Assembly (NCBI GenBank): GCA_937902805.1
Contig: CALEMB010000138.1
Location: forward strand, 1-27,579
Source: an uncultured Bacteroidales bacterium
GTDB lineage: Bacteria > Bacteroidota > Bacteroidia > Bacteroidales > F082
Reading direction: 5' to 3'
DNA: 27,579 nucleotides
A program made the translations under genes and the position numbers. Below, piece after piece: positions 1 to 7,667 of this stretch. The notes below the pieces were generated by a model. The model worked only from the letters and a program-made list of their open reading frames with translations, was not told the origin of the DNA and made no database searches. Position 1 is the first letter of the stretch. Each line of letters begins with the position of its first letter.

Positions 1-1
1 C

Positions 2-1081
2 ACCTTGACCCTCACCACCATCAATAGCGGTGTGGAACACACCACAAACCGTCAGTTCCTGCTGTATGCACCGAACCTGCAATTCGGTGACTTTGAGATT
101 ATAGAAGTCCAAGGCGACCAAAACGGCTACTTTGACCCAGGCGAGCAGGCCATTTTGCGTGTCCATGGCAAGAACATCGGCCATGCCACCGCGCCCAACA
201 CATACGTGACGGTGTACTGCGATGACGAGCGCCTGTCGTTTGCCGATAACACCGTCCAAGTCGGTAATGTCGACAGCAATGGCGACTTCACTGCCGACTT
301 CATCATCACTTCCGACCCCGACATCCTCAACGGCACCATATTCAACCTCGACATGACGCTCAACACGGGCAGCTATGCCACACAGATGGATTATTCCACG
401 TCAATAGGCCTCGTCAGGGAGACCTTCGAAAGTGCCGACTTCAGTTATATGGAATGGTTCCATGAGGGCGACCTGCCTTGGACCATCACCGATGAAGAAG
501 CCCATACCGGCACATACAGTGCCCGCTCAGGTGACATCGGCAACAACCAAGTGACCCGCCTCATCATCTATGCCGACATCCTCAACGACGGCGAAATCAG
601 CTTCTGGTTCAAGACCTCCACGGAGCTGCGCAAAGACCTCTTCGCTTTCTTCCTCGACAACAAGAAGAAAGACATGTGGTCGGGCGAGAACGACTGGACC
701 TATGTCAGCTACGAATTCACCGCTGGCAGCCACTCTTTCATGTGGCTGTACGACAAAAACGGCAACAATGCCGTGGGTTCCGACTGCGTTTGGATTGACG
801 ACATCACCTTCCCACGCACCTGCATCATCAACAACGTGGAAGAGGTGACAGAACAAAAAGCCACCGTCCTCTACCCGAATCCCACCACGGGCAGCTTCAC
901 CCTTGAATTGGTTGAGGAAAGCGACATCAACATCTTCAACATGCTGGGACAACAGATCATGCAACTCGACAAAGTATCTGGCATCCAACACCTTGACCTG
1001 AACAACGTGCCAAAGGGAATGTATTTCGTGCGCATCCAAAGCGGCGACAACGCTGAAGTCAAGAAACTGATCGTCAAATAA
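2..1081 (+). CDS. C-terminal part of a T9SS-secreted adhesin/peptidase-like protein (5' end outside window)
   Basis: The reading frame is open at the left edge, so only the last ~359 residues are present. Using the TTG at 5 as residue 1, residues ~20-135 look like an Ig-like/CARDB-type beta domain (GDxNGxFDPGE near residue 38). Residues ~138-270 resemble the cleaved-adhesin/MAM-like modules of gingipain-type proteins (ETFES start, GTYSARSG, SDCVWIDDI end). Residues ~289-358 form a type A T9SS sorting domain: LYPNPTTGSF, then GMYFVRI and KKLIVK. In the family this tail drives export across the outer membrane and surface attachment. The gene lies 12 bp before a C25 peptidase gene, so the missing N-terminal part may also be a C25 or other peptidase; that is inference. 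The function of the visible part is probably substrate or surface binding. Confidence 0.85.
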   Translation, partial: TLTLTTINSGVEHTTNRQFLLYAPNLQFGDFEIIEVQGDQNGYFDPGEQAILRVHGKNIGHATAPNTYVTVYCDDERLSFADNTVQVGNVDSNGDFTADFIITSDPDILNGTIFNLDMTLNTGSYATQMDYSTSIGLVRETFESADFSYMEWFHEGDLPWTITDEEAHTGTYSARSGDIGNNQVTRLIIYADILNDGEISFWFKTSTELRKDLFAFFLDNKKKDMWSGENDWTYVSYEFTAGSHSFMWLYDKNGNNAVGSDCVWIDDITFPRTCIINNVEEVTEQKATVLYPNPTTGSFTLELVEESDINIFNMLGQQIMQLDKVSGIQHLDLNNVPKGMYFVRIQSGDNAEVKKLIVK

Positions 1082-1093
1082 TCTTCTTAAACC

Positions 1094-3388
1094 ATGAAAA
1101 AAACTTGTTTCTTAATGCTTTCCCTGATGGTCACTTTGTTCGCTTCGGCGCAGACCATCGAGAAGACCTATTACCTGGGTCAACCGAGCATTAGCCAGAT
1201 TCAAGGCTACGAACAAATTCAGTTTAAAGACTGCATGCAAAGTGCCCTCGCCGGTCAGCCTTCGTTACCCTGGCAGAGCGTTAGCCTGATGCTGCCACAA
1301 GGCACTGAAGCCGCCAGCATCGAGTTGGAACTGTCCGACTTCCAAACCCTCGAAGGCTGCCACAATCTGTATCCATATCAGTCGGCCCTCACCTACTCCG
1401 ACCCTGTGGGCAAGGAGTTTGAAAAAGACGAGGCCCTCTATGCCTCGAAAAGCGTCTATCCTGCCCAAGCTTACGGCAAACTCAGCACGCAGTACATGAA
1501 CGGCGTCGGCTTCGCCTTCTCGGCCTTCACACCCGTGCAGTATGTGCCTGGCACTGGCGAGGTGAGATACGCCACCAAGGCTACGGTGAGGGTGACCACG
1601 ATGGCAGCCAAGACCGACCACAGCCACATGTTGTGGCTCAATGGCGACAACGCCACACGCGCCAAGAAACTCGCTCAGAACCCCGAGATGCTACAAACCT
1701 ACAACACCAGAGATCGCGTCATGGGTGGCTATGACCTCTTGGTCGTCACAACACAGCAGTATGTCAGCACTTTCGACGAATATGTCACCTTCTATCTGGC
1801 TCGCGGCCTCCGCACCCATGTCGTTGTCTTGGAGACCATCCTCAGCACGATGAGTGGTCGCGATGATGCCGAGAAGCTGCGCAACTTCATCATCAAGGAA
1901 TACGAAGAAAACGGCATTATGATGGTGAACCTCGCCGGCGACGTGCCCGACATCCCCTACCGTGGCTTCTACTGCCATGTGGACAGCGGCGAAGGCTATG
2001 ACGACAGCGGCATCCCCGCCGACCTGTATTATGCCGCACTCGACGGCACTTGGAACGACAACGACAACAACCTCTGGGGCGAGATTGGCGAAGACGACCT
2101 GTTACCCGAACTCGGCATCGGTCGCATGTGCTTCAGCAACCAGACGGAACTGGACAACATGCTGCACAAGTCCATGACGTATCAGGCAGAGCCTGTCCTG
2201 GGTGAGTTCCGCAAGGTCATCATGGCGGGCGAGCATCTCTACGACGAGCCTTATCTGAGCAATGGCAGCCAATACCTCGAGCTGCTCATCGGCACGCACG
2301 ACGATAACGGCTACACTACCACAGGCATACCTGAGGACTACGACTTCACGCGTCTCTATTATGAGGAGGGCAACTGGAGTGGAGACAACCTCCGCAACGC
2401 CATCAACGCTGGGTCGCAGTATGTCCACCATGACGGACATGCCAACAGCGAATATGTGGCAGGATGGGTCAACAGCGACATCACCGACAACAACTTCTAT
2501 GGATCCAATGGCGTTGATCATAACTACACCTTCTTCCATACCTCAGGTTGCATCTGCGGCAACTTCCCCGACAACTGCATCCTGGAACGCATGACCAAAA
2601 TCAGCAATTTCGCTGTGGCCACCTTCGGCAACTCGCGCTATGGCTGGTTCAACGAAGGTCAAACCGAGGGTCCGGCCATCCATTTGGCCCGCGAGACAGA
2701 AGACGCCTACTACAACGACCGCATCCCCTACGGCGGCATGGCGTTGAGAGAAGGTAAGATCGCGACAGCCCCTTGGGTGAACGCCCCAGGACAATGGGAA
2801 GAAGGCGCCCTGCGCTGGAACTTCTACGACCTCAACATGATGGGTGATGTGGCCTGCAGTCCTTGGCACGACGAGCCTATCACACCTATGGTGTCACGTC
2901 CATTGTCCATCGAAGAAGGCATGACCTCAATGGAAACCCAAGTGACTGACGACAACGGAAATGGGTTACAAAACTTCCGTTGCACCCTTTTCAATGGCGA
3001 AGAAATGATTGGCTTAGGCTACACCGACGAGACTGGCATGGCCATCATCGAAATTGACGACCCATTGAACTACGTCGCTGACTTGACCCTCATCGTCACG
3101 GGCTGCGATGCTTGGCCCCAAACCTTCCACATTGACCTTGAAGCGACCGAAGAGAACATAATGAGCGATGTGACCCTCTACCCCAACCCAAACAAAGGCC
3201 AGTTCACCCTCAGCCTGCCCGAGGAAGAGTGCGACATCACCATCTGTAATAATCTCGGACAAGTGATACACCACAGCACAGTCAAATGCCTCACCACACT
3301 CAGCCTTGATAACCTGAGCGCTGGCGTTTACTTCGTCAATGTGAAGTCGGAGAGCGTTGTGAGGACATTGAAATTCGTGAAGGAATAA
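1094..3388 (+). CDS. Gingipain-like C25 family cysteine peptidase with T9SS sorting domain
   Basis: A 764-residue secreted peptidase. Residues 1-20 are a signal peptide ending FASAQ. Residues ~21-200 look like the gingipain propeptide region, and the C25 catalytic domain spans ~210-560. The catalytic dyad is most likely His449 in HHDGHANSEY and Cys486 in HTSGCICGNF, which lines up with the CVNGDF active-site segment of Porphyromonas gingivalis gingipain from memory. C488 is a less likely nucleophile. Residues ~605-690 are an Ig-like domain, and ~693-764 a T9SS type A sorting domain (LYPNPNKGQF, GVYFVNV). Family knowledge: C25 enzymes are surface or secreted endopeptidases with Arg, Lys or other P1 preference; specificity cannot be read from this sequence. 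The gene follows another T9SS protein by 12 bp and precedes a small secreted protein, so the three are probably one transcription unit. The initiator precedes MKKTCF with no clear Shine-Dalgarno, as is usual in this phylum. Confidence 0.92.
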   Translation: MKKTCFLMLSLMVTLFASAQTIEKTYYLGQPSISQIQGYEQIQFKDCMQSALAGQPSLPWQSVSLMLPQGTEAASIELELSDFQTLEGCHNLYPYQSALTYSDPVGKEFEKDEALYASKSVYPAQAYGKLSTQYMNGVGFAFSAFTPVQYVPGTGEVRYATKATVRVTTMAAKTDHSHMLWLNGDNATRAKKLAQNPEMLQTYNTRDRVMGGYDLLVVTTQQYVSTFDEYVTFYLARGLRTHVVVLETILSTMSGRDDAEKLRNFIIKEYEENGIMMVNLAGDVPDIPYRGFYCHVDSGEGYDDSGIPADLYYAALDGTWNDNDNNLWGEIGEDDLLPELGIGRMCFSNQTELDNMLHKSMTYQAEPVLGEFRKVIMAGEHLYDEPYLSNGSQYLELLIGTHDDNGYTTTGIPEDYDFTRLYYEEGNWSGDNLRNAINAGSQYVHHDGHANSEYVAGWVNSDITDNNFYGSNGVDHNYTFFHTSGCICGNFPDNCILERMTKISNFAVATFGNSRYGWFNEGQTEGPAIHLARETEDAYYNDRIPYGGMALREGKIATAPWVNAPGQWEEGALRWNFYDLNMMGDVACSPWHDEPITPMVSRPLSIEEGMTSMETQVTDDNGNGLQNFRCTLFNGEEMIGLGYTDETGMAIIEIDDPLNYVADLTLIVTGCDAWPQTFHIDLEATEENIMSDVTLYPNPNKGQFTLSLPEEECDITICNNLGQVIHHSTVKCLTTLSLDNLSAGVYFVNVKSESVVRTLKFVKE

Positions 3389-3444
3389 GCCCTTACACAA
3401 TGAAATACAACAATACTCAAATCATCAATAAAACCAGCCATCTA

Positions 3445-4068
3445 ATGAAAAAAGTCATTCTCCTCATCGCTGCCATTCTGACCTTTGCGGGAGTGTCGGC
3501 CCAGAACAACGACAGCCAAAACATCAAGCGTTACAAGCAGCTTATCAAACTCAACCACCAGAGTTACGAGACCTGCAGCAAGCAAGTCACCTCTTGGGGT
3601 TTCACCCTCAACAAGAATGGTATCATTGACATGTTCACCATGCAGATGAAGCCCTTTGCAAGCAACGACACTAACGACACTACCGGGTTCGTTCTCAGCG
3701 TGATGAACGACAAAGTAATAGGCATGAGTCTCACCGTTGGAGGATACAACCCGGCGAAGATGTTCGCCCGTGTCCAGCAGTTCTCCAATGCCCAAAACGC
3801 GATATGCGTGGAAGAAGGGCTTACCGAATATGTCTGTGCTGTCAAAGGCTCATTCAAAGCCAAAATGCCCGAGACCCATGCCAAGCTGATAGAGTTATTA
3901 AAGGAGCTGGACGGCAATGAGGTGAAACAGATTGTGGAAATGTGGAAAACTCCCGATAAGAAGGTGGCAGCCACGTGTGTTTACGAGAACAAACGCTACG
4001 GCAAGAAGAAGCCCCGCCCCGACCAAGTCATCGAATTAACCATCTCCATCACTGACAACAGAGAGTGA
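3445..4068 (+). CDS. Small secreted protein of unknown function
   Basis: I do not recognise this family. I start it at the ATG at 3445, giving 207 residues, because the protein then begins with a clean signal peptide (MKKVILLIAAILTFAGVSAQ). An upstream in-frame ATG at 3400 would add 15 polar residues in front of the signal. The mature part is ~185 residues, mixed alpha/beta in appearance, Lys-rich near the C-terminus (YGKKKPRPDQ), with two Cys and no T9SS sorting domain or lipobox. It should therefore stay in the periplasm or leave by another route. It lies 56 bp after the C25 peptidase stop and is followed by a terminator at 4121-4152, so it is probably the last gene of the secreted-peptidase unit. 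A chaperone, inhibitor or binding role is conceivable but has no motif support. Confidence 0.8.
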   Translation: MKKVILLIAAILTFAGVSAQNNDSQNIKRYKQLIKLNHQSYETCSKQVTSWGFTLNKNGIIDMFTMQMKPFASNDTNDTTGFVLSVMNDKVIGMSLTVGGYNPAKMFARVQQFSNAQNAICVEEGLTEYVCAVKGSFKAKMPETHAKLIELLKELDGNEVKQIVEMWKTPDKKVAATCVYENKRYGKKKPRPDQVIELTISITDNRE

Positions 4069-4120
4069 TACAATAATACGCCTCATAATGTGGACGTAAC
4101 GTCTTTTCAATTATGTCGGG

Positions 4121-4152
4121 AAAGCCCTGGAGCCTTGGCTCTGGGGCTTTTT
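4121..4152 (+). terminator. Rho-independent terminator of the secreted-peptidase gene group
   Basis: AGCCC pairs with GGGCT around an inner GAGCC-TT-GGCTC stem, separated by a small T/T-type mismatch. A run of five T follows directly. It starts ~53 bp after the stop of the small secreted protein gene, the position expected for the end of a plus-strand unit. Confidence 0.8.
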
Positions 4153-4291
4153 GCGTAAATAACGCGGGTTCGATATTAGTGGTCAAAAGAGAACTTGTAG
4201 TTTATCGGAATGGTATGAAATGTCTTTTTCCCATTGCTGCACCGTATTAGTCACGTGGCAGCCAAGTAGTCGCCTCGGGTTCACCAAGACT

Positions 4292-4382
4292 GTTATTCAA
4301 TTCTTCTTCGTCTGTTATTCGATTGTTATTCGATTTAAAAACGAAGAACAATCGAATAACAATATAAGAACAATCGAGTAAC
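4292..4382. repeat. Nested inverted repeat built from GTTATTC(G/A)ATT units
   Basis: The inner arms are perfect 15-mers: TGTTATTCGATTGTT at 4313-4327 and its reverse complement at 4347-4361. The outer arms are imperfect 17-mers: GTTATTCAATTCTTCTT at 4292-4308 and AAGAACAATCGAGTAAC at 4366-4382. A further direct copy, GTTATTCGATT, begins at 4325. The block could fold into a long cruciform or hairpin. No ORF or T-tract makes it an obvious terminator. Confidence 0.8.
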
Positions 4383-4552
4383 ATACCTGTTTAACACGGT
4401 GCAACCACTTGGCTGTTACTTGCCTGCTGCTTTGCTATGACTTGGCAAAGACAGTGGTTTTTATTCTTTTTCAATCAATTATTTTATATCGAACTCACGT
4501 TAAATAAATTGTGAGATTACGACAAATGTTTCTCGTGTATGAACGCAACAAA

Positions 4553-4591
4553 ACTTGGAGAGTCGGCGGCTTTTTACTTGGAGAGTTGGCG
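4553..4591 (+). repeat. Two 16-bp direct repeats, 23-bp period, upstream of the ppdK promoter
   Basis: ACTTGGAGAGTCGGCG at 4553-4568 and ACTTGGAGAGTTGGCG at 4576-4591 differ at one position. They end ~39 bp upstream of the proposed -33 element. The spacing and location suit tandem binding sites for a regulator, but no regulator is known to me for this motif. Confidence 0.6.
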
Positions 4592-4629
4592 AACACAAAA
4601 CCGCCTATCAAAAAAATCTTCCTTCGCTC

Positions 4630-4660
4630 TTTGAGGTTTTGTAAGTTTTTCCTACTTTTG
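4630..4660 (+). promoter_or_regulatory. Bacteroides-type promoter of ppdK
   Basis: A TTTG -33 element (4630-4633), a 19-nt spacer and TACTTTTG (4653-4660) match the Bacteroidota housekeeping consensus TTTG/TAnnTTTG exactly. Transcription would start near 4667, giving a ~50-nt leader before the ATG at 4719. An 8-bp inverted repeat (4595-4602/4635-4642) overlaps the spacer and could be an operator. Confidence 0.75.
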
Positions 4661-4718
4661 CAATTTCATTTTCGAGACTAAAGAATATCAGTTAAATCAC
4701 TAATAATCAATTAAATCA

Positions 4719-7436
4719 ATGACAAAGTTTGTTTACACCTTTGGCGGCAAGACTGCTGAAGGTAATGCTTCGATGAAGAACGAGCTGGGCGGCAAGGGCG
4801 CTAACCTCGCCGAAATGTGCCTGCTCAAGCTCCCCGTACCCGCTGGCTTGACCATCACCACCGAGTGCTGCACAGCTTATTACCAAAACAATTGCCAACT
4901 TCCCGCTGGCTTGATGGACGAAGTCCACGCTGGCATGAAGAACATGGAGAACATCATGGGCATGAAGTATGGCGACCCCGAGAACCCGCTGCTCGTCAGC
5001 TGCCGTTCCGGCGCGCGCAAGTCGATGCCTGGCATGATGGACACCGTGCTGAATATCGGTCTCTGCTCCAAGACCATCCCTGGCTTGATCAAGAAGACTA
5101 ACAACCCCCGTTTCGTGTATGACTCCTACCGCCGCCTCATCATGATGTACGCTGACGTCGTCATGGAGAAGGCCGAAGGCATCGAACCTGCTGATGGCAA
5201 GAGCATCCGCAAGCAGTTGGATGACATGCTGGACGCTTATAAGGAGAAGATGGGTTACAAGAGCGATACCGAGCTGAAAGCTGAAGAACTGAAGCAGTTG
5301 GCTGAGGATTTCAAGGTCCGCATCAAGGAAGTGCTGGGCACTGAGTTCCCGGATGACGCTGAAGCTCAGCTGGAAGGCGGCATCAAGGCCGTGTTCAAGA
5401 GCTGGAACGGTAAGAAGGCCATCTCCTACCGCCGCATCGAAGGTATCCCGGATGACTGGGGCACTGCCGTCAACGTGCAGACCATGGTGTTCGGTAACAT
5501 GGGCGACGGCTCCGCTACTGGCGTGGCTTTCACCCGTAACCCTGCCACTGGTGACAACCAATTCTACGGTGAATGGCTCATCAACGCCCAAGGTGAAGAC
5601 GTGGTGGCTGGTATCCGTACCCCCAACCCGTTGAACGACGACACCAAAAACGAGCAGAACAAGCACATGCATTCCATGCAGGAGCTGATGCCCGAGACCT
5701 ATAAGGAACTCTGCGAGGTGCGCCGCATCCTTGAAGAGAACTACCACGACATGCTCGACATCGAGTTCACCATCCAGGATGGCAAGCTCTATATGTTGCA
5801 GTGCCGTGTCGGCAAGCGCACTGGCGTTGCCGCTCTGACCATGGCCCTCGATATGCTGAAGGAAGGCCTCATCGACGAGAAGGAAGTCGTCATGCGCCTC
5901 ACTCCCGAGCAACTCGACGAGCTGCTCCACCCCATCCTCGACGCTGCCGATGAGAAGAAGCACGACGTCATCGCTAAGGGTCTGCCCGCAGGTCCTGGTG
6001 GCGCTGTCGGTCGCATCGCCCTCACCAGCGAGAAGGCTAAGGAATACCGTGCCGCTAAGGTAGCCAACATCCTGGTCCGTGAAGAAACCAACCCCGAAGA
6101 CGTTGAAGGCATGCGTGCTGCCGACGGTATCCTGACCGCCCGTGGCGGTATGACCTCCCACGCCGCCCTCGTGGCCCGTGGCTGGGGCAAGTGCTGCATC
6201 GTGGGCTGCGACGCCGTGAAGATCGACCTCGAGAAGAGCATCGTGAAGATCGGTGACCAACAGTTCAAGGAAGGTGACGTCATCAGCCTGAACGGCTCCA
6301 AGGGCTGGGTCTATGCTGAGCCTGTCGTCATGATGAACGCCACCGAGAACCCGCTGTTCCAGCAGTTCATGGCTTTGGTTGACAAATATCGCAAGATGGG
6401 TGTCCGCACCAACGCCGATAATCCAGAAGATGCCCAGAACGCCGTTAACTTCGGTGCTGAGGGTATTGGCCTGTTCCGTATCGAGCACATGTTCTACGGC
6501 AAGAACAGCGAAGAGCCGCTGGCCAAGCTGCGCAACATGATTCTGGCCAACACCACCGAAGAGCGCGTGGCTGCTTTGGCCGAGCTTGAGCCTTACATCA
6601 AGAACGCTGCCAAGGGCACGCTGAAGGTCTTGAACGGCAAGCCGTTGACCTTCCGTCTGATGGACCCGCCCTTGCATGAGTTCGTGCCTCATACCGAAGA
6701 GAAGCAACGCGCCCTCGCCAAAGAGCGTGGCATCAGCTTCGAGGAGATCAAGAAGCGCATCGACGCCCTCAACGAGGTGAACCCGATGATGGGTCTGCGT
6801 GGCGTCCGCCTCGGCATCGTCTATCCCGAGATCACCGAGACCCAGTTCCGCGCCCTGTTCCAGGCCACCGCTGAACTGATGACCGAGGGCTTCGACCCGC
6901 ATCTGGAAATCATGGTCCCGCTGACCATCAACGTCAAGGAGCTTGAGCACCAGAAGGCCATCGCCAACCGCGTGAAGGCTGAAGTGGAAGCCAAGTTCGG
7001 TGTCAAGATCAACTACATGTACGGCACCATGATTGAGATTCCTCGTGCTACTTTAGTGGCCGACCAGATTGCCAGCGTAGCCGAGTTCTTCAGCTTCGGC
7101 ACCAACGACCTCACCCAGATGACCTTCGGCTTCAGCCGCGACGACGTTAACGCCATCGTGAAGGACTACATCGAAGAGAAGATCATCCCTGCCGACCCGT
7201 TCAACACCCTCGACCAAGAAGGCGTTGGCCAGTTAGTGAAGTTGGGTGTCGAGCGTGGCCGTAGCCAGCGCGCCAACCTGAAGTGTGGCGTCTGCGGTGA
7301 ACACGGCGGCGACCCCGCTTCGGTGCATTTCTTCTACAAGGCTGGCTTGAACTACGTGAGCTGCTCGCCGTTCCGCGTGCCCGTCGCACGTCTGGCCGCT
7401 GCTCAGGCTGCCATTGAGGAAGAGAGAGCCAAATAA
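4719..7436 (+). CDS. ppdK: Pyruvate, phosphate dikinase
   Basis: A 905-residue cytoplasmic enzyme catalysing ATP + Pi + pyruvate <=> AMP + PPi + PEP. In anaerobes it links pyruvate and PEP for PPi-dependent glycolysis or for gluconeogenesis. The N-terminal ATP-grasp domain begins FGGKTAEGNASMKNELGGKG and runs to ~350. The swivelling phosphohistidine domain holds the catalytic His481 in GGMTSHAALVARGWGK. The C-terminal PEP/pyruvate TIM barrel (~545-900) includes GLFRIEHMF, GTNDLTQMT and the acid/base Cys859 in CGVCGEHGG. All key residues are present, and the length is close to the ~870-910 usual for the family. The gene is monocistronic, with its own promoter (4630-4660) and terminator (7552-7581). 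The coding sequence is more GC-rich at third positions than its neighbours and favours C-ending codons, as expected for a highly expressed gene. Confidence 0.98.
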   Translation: MTKFVYTFGGKTAEGNASMKNELGGKGANLAEMCLLKLPVPAGLTITTECCTAYYQNNCQLPAGLMDEVHAGMKNMENIMGMKYGDPENPLLVSCRSGARKSMPGMMDTVLNIGLCSKTIPGLIKKTNNPRFVYDSYRRLIMMYADVVMEKAEGIEPADGKSIRKQLDDMLDAYKEKMGYKSDTELKAEELKQLAEDFKVRIKEVLGTEFPDDAEAQLEGGIKAVFKSWNGKKAISYRRIEGIPDDWGTAVNVQTMVFGNMGDGSATGVAFTRNPATGDNQFYGEWLINAQGEDVVAGIRTPNPLNDDTKNEQNKHMHSMQELMPETYKELCEVRRILEENYHDMLDIEFTIQDGKLYMLQCRVGKRTGVAALTMALDMLKEGLIDEKEVVMRLTPEQLDELLHPILDAADEKKHDVIAKGLPAGPGGAVGRIALTSEKAKEYRAAKVANILVREETNPEDVEGMRAADGILTARGGMTSHAALVARGWGKCCIVGCDAVKIDLEKSIVKIGDQQFKEGDVISLNGSKGWVYAEPVVMMNATENPLFQQFMALVDKYRKMGVRTNADNPEDAQNAVNFGAEGIGLFRIEHMFYGKNSEEPLAKLRNMILANTTEERVAALAELEPYIKNAAKGTLKVLNGKPLTFRLMDPPLHEFVPHTEEKQRALAKERGISFEEIKKRIDALNEVNPMMGLRGVRLGIVYPEITETQFRALFQATAELMTEGFDPHLEIMVPLTINVKELEHQKAIANRVKAEVEAKFGVKINYMYGTMIEIPRATLVADQIASVAEFFSFGTNDLTQMTFGFSRDDVNAIVKDYIEEKIIPADPFNTLDQEGVGQLVKLGVERGRSQRANLKCGVCGEHGGDPASVHFFYKAGLNYVSCSPFRVPVARLAAAQAAIEEERAK

Positions 7437-7443
7437 GAAACGG

Positions 7444-7509
7444 CCCTTCGACAGGCTCAGGGACCTTCGCTTATTTAATAAGGTAAAGGTCATTGAGCTT
7501 GTCGAAATC
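7444..7509. repeat. REP-like inverted repeat (CTTCGACAGGCTCAGG family)
   Basis: The left arm is at 7444-7467 (CCCTTCGACAGGCTCAGGGA, then CCTT). The right arm is at 7486-7506 (AAGGTCATTGAGCTTGTCGA, then A). The reverse complement of the left arm matches the right arm at 18 of 21 positions. From memory, TTCGACAGGCTCAGGGACC/GGTCATTGAGCTTGTCGAA palindromes are dispersed intergenic repeats in many Bacteroidota and other genomes. It starts only 8 bp after the ppdK stop. Confidence 0.75.
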
Positions 7510-7551
7510 GAAGATTCGACGAAGTCAAATGCCGACCTCAAAACATCAGAG

Positions 7552-7581
7552 AGCCTTCGGGAACGGAGGCTTTCTTTTTTT
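7552..7581 (+). terminator. Rho-independent terminator of ppdK
   Basis: An 8-bp stem AGCCTTCG / CGGAGGCT (one G-T pair) closes a GGAA tetraloop and is followed by TTTCTTTTTTT. It lies 115 bp after the ppdK stop, beyond the REP-like repeat. Confidence 0.88.
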
Positions 7582-7607
7582 GGAAAAATCGAAAATAAAG
7601 CGGAATT

Positions 7608-7640
7608 TTTGTTGATGAAACAAAAATATTTCTATTTTTG
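7608..7640 (+). promoter_or_regulatory. Promoter of the C10 peptidase gene
   Basis: TTTG (7608-7611), a 21-nt spacer and TATTTTTG (7633-7640) match the Bacteroidota -33/-7 consensus. Transcription from about 7647 gives a ~20-nt leader before the GTG at 7668. This is the main reason for rejecting a TTG start at 7638, which would lie inside the -7 box. Confidence 0.75.
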
Positions 7641-7667
7641 CGGAACAGAAAAAGACAATTTTGTTTC

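Larger units (their letters stand above)
4069..4718. other. 650-bp non-coding region upstream of ppdK
   Basis: No credible gene on either strand. Contents in order: an intrinsic terminator (4121-4152); a block of complementary and inverted repeats (4238-4415); an AT-rich stretch (4440-4550); two near-identical 16-mers 23 bp apart (4553-4591); an 8-bp inverted repeat (4595-4602 with 4635-4642); and a Bacteroides-type promoter (4630-4660) about 60 bp before the ppdK start. Base composition is clearly more AT-rich than the flanking genes. Confidence 0.75.

Noticed and set aside
4292..4382. CRISPR-like repeat block
   Set aside because: Units are short, in both orientations and without regular unique spacers; better described as a nested palindrome.
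4595..4642. ACAAAACC/GGTTTTGT inverted repeat as a terminator
   Set aside because: The loop is 32 nt, the stem is AT-rich and the T-tract is interrupted; it overlaps the ppdK promoter, so an operator is more likely if it is functional at all.
4716..6950. 744-codon open frame antisense to ppdK
   Set aside because: It mirrors the codon frame of a very GC3-biased gene, its translation is low-complexity (Leu/Val/His/Asp-rich) with no domain, and ppdK in the same place is unmistakable.
7638..7667. Upstream TTG start for the C10 peptidase
   Set aside because: It lies within the proposed -7 promoter box and would put ten extra residues before a clean signal peptide; the GTG at 7668 is better.
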